Shown: in pieces, positions 8,183 to 16,218 of the stretch | Position numbering within the stretch: the first letter of the stretch is position 1 | How the letters are laid out: each line of letters starts with the position of its first letter | Origin: Croceibacterium_B sp963783195 | Lineage (GTDB): Bacteria; Pseudomonadota; Alphaproteobacteria; Sphingomonadales; Sphingomonadaceae | DNA length: 64,000 nt | Direction: 5' to 3' | Assembly: GCA_963783195.1 (NCBI GenBank) | Contig: CAWAMV010000004.1 | Span: 1,426,001-1,490,000, forward strand | Position numbers and translations under genes: made by a program | The notes under the pieces: generated by a model | Seen by the model: the letters and a program-made list of their open reading frames with translations, nothing else | Databases searched by the model: none | Told to the model about the DNA's origin: nothing

Positions 8183-8904
8183 TTCGCGCGCTCGCCGCCC
8201 TCGTGTTGGCCCTGTCGAGCGTTGCCGCGTCCGCCGCACATCCCGATTTCTCCGGACTGTGGGTCATTTCCGAACGCTCGGCCGGCAAGGACAACGACGA
8301 AAACTTCCGGGAGATGAAGCCGAAGGAGTATCTCAACGCCAGGGGGCTCGAGGCCATTGCCGAAGTGCGCATCGCCTATGACCCCGGTGCGCTGTGCCTG
8401 CCCTCGCTGCCGCGTCACCTCGGCTATCCCTACCCGATGGAGATCGTCCAGACCGGCAATCGCATGGTCAATCTGTTCGAGGCGGATACCGTGTTCCGGA
8501 TCGCGTATCTGGATGGCCGCGGCCACCCCGATCCGGAGGCGGACACGCGCTTCATGGGCCATGCGGTGGGCCATTGGGAAGGCGACGAGCTGGTCGTCGA
8601 ATCCGCCAATTTCAACGGCAAGGCCTGGCTCAGCGCCGATGGATTGCCGCAGTCGGAACGGGCCAGCCTGGTCGAGCGCTATTCGCTGCAGGACGGCGGC
8701 AAGGTGCTGCAGGTCATCGCCCGCTACGACGATCCGGAATACCTGACCCGATCGATCTGGCGGCGCTATCTCTACAATCTGCGCAACGACTGGGAGATCA
8801 GCGAATACATCTGCGCCGAAGGCAACCGCGACAACGCGCTTCAGCCGCGCGAGGGCGAACCGGGGGCAATCAAGCTGGACGACGTGGTCAAGCGCGATCC
8901 CTAG
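8179..8904 (+). CDS. Secreted protein of unknown function, paired with DUF6152
   Basis: A 241-residue protein with a short signal peptide (MIRALAALVLALSSVAASA) and no recognised catalytic motif. It contains PDFSGLWV near the N-terminus, a pattern frequent in secreted sphingomonad proteins that accompany DUF6152 and sugar dehydrogenases, and HWEGDELVVESANFNG in the middle. The GTG start at 8179 overlaps the preceding stop (GTGA), so translation is coupled. It is followed after 22 bp by the dehydrogenase gene. Confidence 0.82.
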   Translation: MIRALAALVLALSSVAASAAHPDFSGLWVISERSAGKDNDENFREMKPKEYLNARGLEAIAEVRIAYDPGALCLPSLPRHLGYPYPMEIVQTGNRMVNLFEADTVFRIAYLDGRGHPDPEADTRFMGHAVGHWEGDELVVESANFNGKAWLSADGLPQSERASLVERYSLQDGGKVLQVIARYDDPEYLTRSIWRRYLYNLRNDWEISEYICAEGNRDNALQPREGEPGAIKLDDVVKRDP

Positions 8905-8926
8905 GGATCGGAAGGGGGAGGATACC

Positions 8927-10174
8927 ATGCAAGTTACCAAACGGACCCGTGGGGCGAGGGCTGGCGCAATGAGCGCGCTGGCCGCCATGCTGGCGCTTTC
9001 CGCCCCGGCCGCGCAGGCGCAGCGCGCAGTGCCGATGGCCAATGGAATTCCCGTCGCGCCGACCGGCCTGGCCGACAATCCGCTGCCCAAGGGGCCGTTC
9101 ACCTACCGCACGGCCGAGGGCATGGACATCCGCGTGGAGGTCGTCGCGCGCGGGATCGAATACCCGATGGCGCTGACTTTCCTGCCCGACCGCTCGATGC
9201 TGGTGGTGACGCGCAAGGGCGAGTTGCTCCAGCTTGCGCCGGGGTCTTCCACGGCGCGCAAGGTGGCGGGCGGACCGGCGAGCGTGTTTCGTGGCGAATC
9301 CGGCGACGCCGGCACGTCGCATGGCTACATGAGCATCGCGCTGCATCCGCAGTTCGCCAGCAACGGACTCGTGTACCTTTCGTACAACAAGCCGGACGGC
9401 CAGGGGCGCCGACTAGCCGTGGGGCGCGGACGCTGGACAGGGTCCGCGCTGGAGGGATTCGCCGACGTCTGGCAGGCGCCGCCGGGCGCGGGCGGCCTCG
9501 GGGTCATCACCTTCGATAAACAAGGCAAGTTGTACCTGAGCGGCGCGGGCGGCGATGCGCAGAACCTCTCTATACCGGGCGGCAAGATCCTCCGGCTGAA
9601 CGACGATGGCTCGATCCCTGCCGATAATCCGTTCGACCGCAACGGCTCCGCCTTGAAGGAAATCTACACCTATGGGCATCGCGGCGCGCTCGCTCTGGCG
9701 GTTCACCCTGCTACAGGCGCGGTATGGGAGGTCGAGAACGGACCTAACGGCGGCGACGAACTGAACTTGCTCAAGCCGGGCGTGAATTACGGTTGGCCGT
9801 TCGTCAGCCTTGGCCGAACGTACCCCGGGCCGTGGCAATCGGGCGGGCGGCCCGGCCACGAAGTATTCGAGCCGCCCGTGGTCTACTGGACGCCGGCGAT
9901 CGGCGTCTCGGGCCTCATGTTCTACACCGGGGACGCTTTGCCCAAGTGGAAAGGCGATGTCTTCGTCGGCGCGCTGCGCACCGGCGAGATCCCCGGCACC
10001 GGCCATCTCGAACGCATCGTGTTCAACGAGAACATGGAGGAGCTGCGCCGCGAGATCCTGCTGTGGGACCTCCACCAGCGCATCCGTGACGTAAAGCAGG
10101 GGCCCGACGGGTTTATCTACCTGGCAACCGAGCAGAAGGACGGCAGCGTGCTCAGGATCGTGCCGGCGGGGTGA
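8927..10174 (+). CDS. PQQ-dependent sugar (soluble aldose/sorbosone-type) dehydrogenase
   Basis: A 415-residue exported beta-propeller of the glucose/sorbosone dehydrogenase family. A signal peptide ends near APAAQA. Propeller motifs include EYPMALTFLPD, MSIALHPQF and GHRGALALAVHP, and the late segment GGDELNLLKPGVNYGWPFVS is characteristic. A strong Shine-Dalgarno GGGGGAGG precedes the ATG. The substrate is unknown; many family members are not true glucose dehydrogenases. The 3' end overlaps the convergent ClpP-like gene by 23 bp. Confidence 0.88.
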   Translation: MQVTKRTRGARAGAMSALAAMLALSAPAAQAQRAVPMANGIPVAPTGLADNPLPKGPFTYRTAEGMDIRVEVVARGIEYPMALTFLPDRSMLVVTRKGELLQLAPGSSTARKVAGGPASVFRGESGDAGTSHGYMSIALHPQFASNGLVYLSYNKPDGQGRRLAVGRGRWTGSALEGFADVWQAPPGAGGLGVITFDKQGKLYLSGAGGDAQNLSIPGGKILRLNDDGSIPADNPFDRNGSALKEIYTYGHRGALALAVHPATGAVWEVENGPNGGDELNLLKPGVNYGWPFVSLGRTYPGPWQSGGRPGHEVFEPPVVYWTPAIGVSGLMFYTGDALPKWKGDVFVGALRTGEIPGTGHLERIVFNENMEELRREILLWDLHQRIRDVKQGPDGFIYLATEQKDGSVLRIVPAG

Positions 10175-10775
10175 GTTCGGTCGCGCCGACGATCCCGCCG
10201 ATGAGGCCGCGCTCGAGTGCCTCCTGCGCGGTCACGTACCAGTTGTAGAGCGCCTTATCGAGCAGCTCGTCCATCGTGACATCGCTGCCTTCGATCAGCC
10301 GTTCGAAGTTGCCGGTCTCGAGCTGAACCCCGCTGTCGATCTGGTGGAGCAGCGCCTGCACCTTCGCACGGCTTCCGCGCATCGGCCCGGAAATCTCGAG
10401 CGTCTTGTCTAGCTGGCGGCAGTGGATCAGCAGCATTGCGTCGGCCGTCAGGAAACGGTCCTCGCGCGGGAAAGCCGCCATCAGGGTCGTTCCGGCGGAA
10501 TAGACGGTGGTCTTGCCCAGAAACAGCAGCCGGCGCGGCGCGAATGCGCGGCGGAACAGGTCCACCTCGAGCATCATTCGCCGGCCGATTTCCGCATCGC
10601 CGCCGAGCGTGGAGATTTCCACCGTCACGGCCCCGTCTCCGGGCGCTTCCTCGGCCGCCTTGAGCCCGTCTCGCAGCGTGGTCAGCATGTCTTCGCCGAC
10701 TTCGCCGAGCAATGAAACCTGCGGGCGGAAAAGTTCCACCGGCTGGCGCGGGGTGTCCTTGTCGTCTCTGGCCAT
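10152..10775 (-). CDS. ClpP-like serine protease family protein
   Basis: A 207-residue protein with the ClpP/crotonase fold. Motifs in order are VEISTLGGDAEIG (oxyanion region), the putative nucleophile Ser93 in TVYSAGTTLMAAF and His118 in LLIHCRQ. It diverges from housekeeping ClpP around the active site, where ClpP has a G-x-A-A-S-M type motif, and has no clpX neighbour. The ATG at 10773-10775 is preferred over the longer frame because it leaves the upstream hairpin untranslated. It may be a free-standing peptidase or a scaffold protein. Confidence 0.8.
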   Translation of the reverse strand: MARDDKDTPRQPVELFRPQVSLLGEVGEDMLTTLRDGLKAAEEAPGDGAVTVEISTLGGDAEIGRRMMLEVDLFRRAFAPRRLLFLGKTTVYSAGTTLMAAFPREDRFLTADAMLLIHCRQLDKTLEISGPMRGSRAKVQALLHQIDSGVQLETGNFERLIEGSDVTMDELLDKALYNWYVTAQEALERGLIGGIVGATELTPPARS

Positions 10776-10795
10776 TCTCTTGTCCGGGTCAGCGA

Positions 10796-10825
10796 GACTG
10801 CCGCCCCGCATGGGGGGCGGCAGTC
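10796..10825. terminator. Strong GC hairpin between the 45-aa gene and the ClpP-like gene
   Basis: A perfect 12 bp inverted repeat, GACTGCCGCCCC (10796-10807) and GGGGCGGCAGTC (10814-10825), with a 6-base loop. It lies 19 bp after the stop of the 45-residue gene on the minus strand and 20 bp before the ClpP-like start. There is no T-run on either strand, so it could be a weak terminator, an attenuator or a 3' stabilising structure. Confidence 0.6.
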
Positions 10826-10844
10826 GTTCGAGGAGTGGCTGCGG

Positions 10845-10982
10845 CTATTCGCGCTCGCGCTGGCGCTGACTGCTGCCGCCCTGCTTTTCCTGCTGGCTGC
10901 TGCCGCCCTGCTGCTTCTGCCGTTCCTGCTGTTCCTCCTGGCGCTGCTGGTCCTGGCGCTCGCGTTCGTTCTGATTGGCCAT
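10845..10982 (-). CDS. 45-residue Gln/Arg/Glu-rich microprotein
   Basis: A short reading frame starts at ATG 10980-10982 (MANQNERERQDQQRQ) and stops at TAG 10845-10847. A ribosome site AAGGAA lies 6 bases upstream of the ATG. The product is extremely hydrophilic, with no aliphatic core, and contains an internal repeat QGGSSQQEK / QGGSSQRQR. It is expected to be disordered. It is followed by a strong hairpin, which together with the ribosome site argues that it is real. Function unknown; a stress-related small hydrophilic protein is a guess. Confidence 0.6.
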   Translation of the reverse strand: MANQNERERQDQQRQEEQQERQKQQGGSSQQEKQGGSSQRQRERE

Positions 10983-11215
10983 TTTCAGTTCCTTTCGTTG
11001 GTGTGCTCCGCATTGCCGGATGCAGTACTTGAACCGCGCAAGTGAAACGCGGTTTCGTCGCCTGCGCCATTTCGCCGTTTTCGTGCGACGAAAGACAAGT
11101 GGCTTACATTTGTTTATCTTTTAGGAGCTTGCCGCTGTCGCGCCTACTACAAGCGCTCCACCGGCGATCAGGTTTGAGCGGCGACAATCGCACAGGATTC
11201 GCACCTTCCGCGGAC

Positions 11216-14200
11216 CTACTCCGCCGCCAGCAGCTCCGCTTCGCCCAGATCGACGCTGACGAGGCGGCTCACGCCCTTCTCCACCATCGTCACGCCGAAC
11301 AGGCGGTGCATCCGGCTCATGGTTACCGCGTTGTGGGTGACGATGAGATAACGGGTCTTCGTTTCGCCGACCATCGAATCGAGCAGGTCGCAGAACCGGT
11401 CGATGTTGGCATCGTCGAGCGGGGCATCCACCTCGTCGAGCACGCAGATGGGTGCCGGATTGGTTAGAAACAGCGCGAAGATGAGTGCTGTTGCGGTTAG
11501 CGCCTGCTCACCGCCCGAGAGTAGCGTCAGCGACTGCAGGCGCTTGCCCGGCGGCTGGGCGTAGATTTCGAGCCCGGCTTCGAGCGGATCGTCGGAATCG
11601 ACCAGCGCAAGATGCGCCTGGCCGCCTTCGAACAGCCGGGTGAACAGTCGCTGGAAATGCGCGTCGACCGCTTCGAAGGCGGTGCGCAGGCGTTCGCGGC
11701 CCTCGCGGTTGAGGCTGCCGATCGAGCCGCGCAGGCGGTTGACCGCCTCGGCCAGTTCGGCCTGTTCCTCGGCACTGGCACCGTGCTCGCCCTCCAGCTT
11801 GGCGAGTTCGTCGGCGGCGACGAGGTTGACCGGGCCGATCCGCTCGCGGCTGGCGACGAGGCGGTCCATCTCCTCGCTTTCCAGGCCGGCGTTCTTCACA
11901 TCCGCGTCATCGAAGCCGAAGCGATCGCCCAGGAGCGGAGGCGGGGCCTGGAATCGCTCGCCCGAAATCCGCGCCATCTCCTCGCGGCGCTGTTCCTCGT
12001 TCTCGGCCCGCGCGGCGGCGCCGGCGCGGTTCTCGCGGGCGGAGGCGAGGGTTTCGGCGGCATCGGCGAGGGCGGCCTCGGCGCCCTTCATCTTCTCCGC
12101 GAGGGCGGACACGGCGGTTTCGGCGGCGGCGAGTTCCTGGCCCAGTCGGGCGCGGACGGCATCGCCCTGTTCGATCTCGCGCATCAGCCCGGCGGGCTTC
12201 GCGGCGACGACCGAGCGCTCCTCGGCGATTTCCTCGAACCGGCGCTCCATTTCGGCCAGGCGGCGCGCGGCGTCCCCCGCGCGGGCTTCCCAGCCCTTGA
12301 TGTCGCCGCGCTGGGCAGCGGTGCGCTCGCGGGCGACGGCGAGCGACTGGTCGTGGCTGGCGAGGGCGGCGAGCGCAGCCTGCAGCCCGGTGCGCGCCGC
12401 CTCGTGCCGGGCCTGCGCTGCATTGAGGGTGGCGCGCCCGCTCTCCGGGTCGGGCAGGGCGCCGCGCTTGTCCTTCGCCGCCGCGATGTCGGCTTCGGCG
12501 GCTTTGCGTTGTTCGGCAAGGTCGGCTGCGGCGGCATCGAGCTGCTCGACCCGCGCCGCCAGCCGTTCGCGTGCGGACTCGGCCTGGTCGAGCGCGCGCA
12601 GCGCCTGGCGCTCCTCCTCGGAGGCTTGCGCGACCGAACGTTCGGCGGACACCAGGTGCTTTTGCAGCGAATGAAGCGCTTCATTGACGTGCGAATGTGC
12701 GGTTTCGGCTTCAGCCGAGGCGCGGCGAAGGTCCGGCAACTGCTTTTCGAGATCGGCGAAGCGGTTCTCCGCCTCGAGCCGGGCGGCTTCCGCCGCACCT
12801 TCGCCGCGGGCGACGAATCCGTCCCACCGCCGTAGTGCGCCGGCTTTCGTCACCAGCCACTCGCCGGGCTTCAGCGAACGTCCGTCGTCGGTCTCTACGA
12901 CATGGACCAGGGCCAGTCGGGCGCGCAGCTGGGGCGGGCAATGCGGGACATGGTCGGCGAGGCTGTCGGCGACCTTGGCGGGCGCGTCGGAGCCGGTCCA
13001 GAACCGCCCCTCGCTGCCGCTTTCCGGCATACCGAGCGGCGCCTTGGCATCGCGGCCCAGCACCGCGGCGAGCGCGCGTTCGTAGCCCTTTTGGGCGGAG
13101 ACCTTGTCCAGCGCGGCGGGCAGCCCGTGCTTGTTCGCCGCCTGCCGTGCGCGCGCCTCGCGGTCGCGTTGCAGGGCATTGTATTCGCGCTCCACCCCCG
13201 CCAGCTCGGCCCGCGCGGCGGCGAGCGCGCTGGAGGCGGTGTCGCGCTTCTGGACCAGCGTTTCCTTGCGCGACTGTGCTTCCTCGAGATCGGCGCGGAG
13301 CCGGTTGAGCGCCTGTTCGGCGGCTTCGGCCGTACGCTTCGCCCGTGCCACGGTTTCCTCGGGATCGCCCTCGTTCGAGAGCGCGGCACGTGCCTCCTCC
13401 TGCCGGTGGACCTCGGCGGCAATGCGGTCCAGCCGGTTCTGTGCCTGCGCGACCTCGGCCTCTGCCACGCGCCATTCCGCCTCGACCCCGGCGTGGTCTG
13501 CCGTTGCCTTGGCCAGCGCAAGTTCGGCGGCGCGTCCGGCGCGTTCCGCTTCCTCGCTCTGGGCGGCGATAGCCGGCCGGCGCGCCTCCTCGGCGGCGAG
13601 AGCTTTCTCGCCCGCCTCGACTTCGGCCTGCAGGCGCTTGAGCGCATCGGCCGCGTCGCCGGTCATGCGGTCGGCTTCGAAGCGGTCTTCCTCCAGGCGC
13701 GCCTTCTGGCGGTCGAGGTCGGCCAGCCGCTGCTCGGCGGCTTCGAGCTGGCTGGTCAGCGCAGCCATGCGATGGCCATGCGCACTGGCATCGTCGCGCC
13801 GGTCGGCCAGTTCGTCGCGCGCTTCGGCGAGCTTTTCGGCCAGCGCGGCTTGCGCCTTCTGCGCCGCTTCGGTGGCCTGCTGCGCGGCGGCCACCTTCGC
13901 GTCCGCGCCCTTTGCCTGCTCGCGCGCCGCCTCGGCCGCGTGGGCCGCATCGCGCCAGCGCGCGAAGAGCAACCGCGCCTCGGCCACGCGGATCTGGTCG
14001 GACAGGGCCTTGTAGCGCTCGGCCTGCTTGGCCTGGCGGCGAAGCGAGGCGATCTGGCTGTCGAGCCCGGCCATGAGGTCCTCGAGCCGGGCAAGGTTTG
14101 CTTCGGTCTGGCGCAGCTTCCCCTCGGCGTCGCGGCGGCGGACGTGCAAGCCGGCAATGCCGGCGGCCTCCTCCAACATCATGCGTCGTTCGGTCGGCTT

Positions 14201-14638
14201 GGCAGCGATGACCGCGGCGATCTTGCCTTGCGAGACGAGGGCGGGGCTGTGCGCGCCGGTCGCAGCGTCGGCAAAGACCAGGGCAACGTCCTTGGCCCGA
14301 ACGTCTCGCCCGTTGACGCGATAGGCGCTGCCCGCCCCGCGTTCGATCCGGCGCGTGACCTGCAGTTCCTCGCCCTCGTCGTCCTGCGCGTCAAGCACGA
14401 CTTCGGCAAAGTCGCGCTGCGGGCGCTGCGCGGTGCCGGCGAAGATCACGTCGTCCATCCCGCCCGAGCGCAGGGACTTGGGCGAGTTTTCGCCCATCAC
14501 CCAGCGGATCGCTTCGAGCAGGTTGGACTTGCCGCAGCCGTTGGGGCCCACGACCCCGGTCAGGCCCGGTTCGATGCGCAGCTCGGCGGGTTCGACGAAG
14601 CTCTTGAAGCCGCTTAGCTTGAGCTTCCTGAACTGCAT
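11216..14638 (-). CDS. smc: Chromosome segregation ATPase SMC
   Basis: The 1140-residue core of the SMC-ScpAB condensin. Walker A is GPNGCGKSN at residues 31-39; long coiled coils rich in Ala/Glu/Arg flank a hinge at about 510-630; the signature LLSGGEQALTATAL is near residue 1040 and Walker B is ICVLDEVDAPLDD. It is the last gene of a minus-strand run with the DUF721 gene and two DsbA-like genes; the spacing to the upstream lipoprotein gene is 30 bp. ScpA/ScpB are not in the window. Confidence 0.98.
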   Translation of the reverse strand: MQFRKLKLSGFKSFVEPAELRIEPGLTGVVGPNGCGKSNLLEAIRWVMGENSPKSLRSGGMDDVIFAGTAQRPQRDFAEVVLDAQDDEGEELQVTRRIERGAGSAYRVNGRDVRAKDVALVFADAATGAHSPALVSQGKIAAVIAAKPTERRMMLEEAAGIAGLHVRRRDAEGKLRQTEANLARLEDLMAGLDSQIASLRRQAKQAERYKALSDQIRVAEARLLFARWRDAAHAAEAAREQAKGADAKVAAAQQATEAAQKAQAALAEKLAEARDELADRRDDASAHGHRMAALTSQLEAAEQRLADLDRQKARLEEDRFEADRMTGDAADALKRLQAEVEAGEKALAAEEARRPAIAAQSEEAERAGRAAELALAKATADHAGVEAEWRVAEAEVAQAQNRLDRIAAEVHRQEEARAALSNEGDPEETVARAKRTAEAAEQALNRLRADLEEAQSRKETLVQKRDTASSALAAARAELAGVEREYNALQRDREARARQAANKHGLPAALDKVSAQKGYERALAAVLGRDAKAPLGMPESGSEGRFWTGSDAPAKVADSLADHVPHCPPQLRARLALVHVVETDDGRSLKPGEWLVTKAGALRRWDGFVARGEGAAEAARLEAENRFADLEKQLPDLRRASAEAETAHSHVNEALHSLQKHLVSAERSVAQASEEERQALRALDQAESARERLAARVEQLDAAAADLAEQRKAAEADIAAAKDKRGALPDPESGRATLNAAQARHEAARTGLQAALAALASHDQSLAVARERTAAQRGDIKGWEARAGDAARRLAEMERRFEEIAEERSVVAAKPAGLMREIEQGDAVRARLGQELAAAETAVSALAEKMKGAEAALADAAETLASARENRAGAAARAENEEQRREEMARISGERFQAPPPLLGDRFGFDDADVKNAGLESEEMDRLVASRERIGPVNLVAADELAKLEGEHGASAEEQAELAEAVNRLRGSIGSLNREGRERLRTAFEAVDAHFQRLFTRLFEGGQAHLALVDSDDPLEAGLEIYAQPPGKRLQSLTLLSGGEQALTATALIFALFLTNPAPICVLDEVDAPLDDANIDRFCDLLDSMVGETKTRYLIVTHNAVTMSRMHRLFGVTMVEKGVSRLVSVDLGEAELLAAE

Positions 14639-14668
14639 CGCCGCGCCGAGCCCCCGCTTGCCCCGCGC

Positions 14669-15412
14669 CTACCTGGCGCCGGCGTTCTGGAGGTTGGCTT
14701 CCAACTCGGCCCAGCTCAGCGTGCCCAGGTTGCGGCCGTTGATGAAGAAGGTAGGCGTCCCGGTGACGTCCAGTTCCTTCGACTGCTTTTCCGAGGCGTC
14801 GGCAATCGCCTGCATGGACGAGAAATCGCCCAGGCACTGCATTTGCTGGTCGCGCGGAATGCCGCGAGCGGCGAAGAAGTCGACCAGGCCGAGCGCCTGC
14901 GCCAGGTCCTGGAAGCGCTCGTTCTCGTCCGGGTTGGACATCGCCTTCTGCATGAGGTCAGGGTTCTGCTGCACCGGGCCGACGATCTCGGCCAGGTTCT
15001 GCCAGACCTGCTCCGACAGCGGGACGACCGCCGAGGGTTCGGTGCCGCAACGCACCAGGCGGGCCATGGTCAGGTCGATGCCGTCGTGGATCTGGTTGCG
15101 CAGTTCGTAGCTGACGACGCCGCTGGCAACGTACTTGTCGCGGATCTCGTCGCCCGCCTCGGCGCTGAAGTCGGCGCAGTGCGGGCAGGTCAGGCTGGCG
15201 TATTCCATCAGCTTGACCGGCGCATCCGGGTTGCCGACGAGGAAGCCGCCCTCGGGCGTTTCCGTCGCCACGTCGGTCCAGCTCTGGCCCGCGGGCGCCG
15301 CGACCGGCGCGATGGCCGCCTGCTGGGCGGTGCCGTCGTCGGCCTTGTCGCCGCAGGCGGCGAGCCCGGCGGCAAGGAGGGCGGAAAGGGCGAGGCGGCG
15401 CAGCATGGTCAT
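14669..15412 (-). CDS. DsbA-family thiol oxidoreductase lipoprotein
   Basis: A 247-residue envelope thioredoxin-fold protein. The N-terminus has a lipobox (LLAAGLAACGD), predicting lipidation at Cys20. The active site is CPHC in EYASLTCPHCADF, and the cis-proline loop is DVTGTPTFFING. Thioredoxin-like strands flank an inserted helical domain as in DsbA. It probably oxidises or isomerises disulfides in periplasmic substrates. It is a paralogue of the adjacent upstream gene. Confidence 0.9.
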   Translation of the reverse strand: MTMLRRLALSALLAAGLAACGDKADDGTAQQAAIAPVAAPAGQSWTDVATETPEGGFLVGNPDAPVKLMEYASLTCPHCADFSAEAGDEIRDKYVASGVVSYELRNQIHDGIDLTMARLVRCGTEPSAVVPLSEQVWQNLAEIVGPVQQNPDLMQKAMSNPDENERFQDLAQALGLVDFFAARGIPRDQQMQCLGDFSSMQAIADASEKQSKELDVTGTPTFFINGRNLGTLSWAELEANLQNAGAR

Positions 15413-15540
15413 GTCTCTACCTGTCGAACGAGGAAATACGGATAGGTGAGGCTAGCGAAGCAGGCCCCGGCGGCAAAGCGCGCTAACCAAAGGGCCGGGC
15501 CTTTTGCACAGCCTTGTCGCCGGTTATCGCACCGAGAGGG

Positions 15541-16218
15541 TCAGTTGAGGGCCTTTTGCAGGTCGCTCCAGGTGTGAACGTGGTCCAGCAGCTTCCCGTT
15601 CAGCACGAAGCTGGGCGTGCTGTTCACGCCGTACTTGTCGGCGCCGGCGTTGGACGCGTCGGCGATGGCCTGCAGCTTCTTGGTGTCGGAAAGGCACTGG
15701 TCGACCTGCGGGCGGGTGTAGCCGCGCGTCTCCATCATCTCGTAGAAGCCGAGATCGCCGGCGATGGCGCGCATCCGGCTCAGCATCGTGCCGCTCTGCC
15801 AGCGCTGGCGCTGCGAGGGCAGGGTGAGCTGCCAGGTGGTGGTCCATTTGTCCTGCCGGGCGAAGAACATGTCGTGGTTGCCCCAGAACTTCTTCGGGTC
15901 GCCGCAATTGACCAGCGCAACCGCGGTCATGTCCACCGGATCTCGGATGATGTGACGGATCTCGACCGAGGTATTGCCGGGCTGGACCGCACCGAGCTTC
16001 AGCGGCCCGTCGGCCTCCTTGAAGAACTCGCCGCAATGAGGGCAGGTGTAGCTGACGAATTCGATCAGCTTGTTCTGCGCCGCCGGGTTGCCGACGCGAT
16101 GCCCACCTTCCGGAGTGACGACCTGTGTGGTCAGCCAGTTCTGCCCTGCGGCAAGGGCCGGCGCGGCCAAGCCCGCCAGCCCGGCCACGAGGGCGGCAAA
16201 AACGATCGATTTCTTCAT
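15541..16218 (-). CDS. Periplasmic DsbA-family thiol:disulfide interchange protein
   Basis: A 225-residue protein with a cleavable signal peptide (MKKSIVFAALVAGLAG...ALA), active site CPHC in VSYTCPHCGEFF and cis-Pro loop GVNSTPSFVLNG. Its start overlaps the end of the DUF721 gene (ATGA), so the two are translationally coupled. Two DsbA-like genes side by side suggest different partners or redox roles. Confidence 0.9.
   Translation of the reverse strand: MKKSIVFAALVAGLAGLAAPALAAGQNWLTTQVVTPEGGHRVGNPAAQNKLIEFVSYTCPHCGEFFKEADGPLKLGAVQPGNTSVEIRHIIRDPVDMTAVALVNCGDPKKFWGNHDMFFARQDKWTTTWQLTLPSQRQRWQSGTMLSRMRAIAGDLGFYEMMETRGYTRPQVDQCLSDTKKLQAIADASNAGADKYGVNSTPSFVLNGKLLDHVHTWSDLQKALN

Noticed and set aside
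8327..8904. Overlapping alternate-frame reading frames inside the 8179-8904 gene
   Set aside because: Shadows produced by high GC; only the frame with the signal peptide and GTGA coupling is credible.
12902..14617. A 571-codon open frame on the plus strand opposite smc
   Set aside because: Antisense shadow of the SMC coiled coil; low-complexity translation with no family features.
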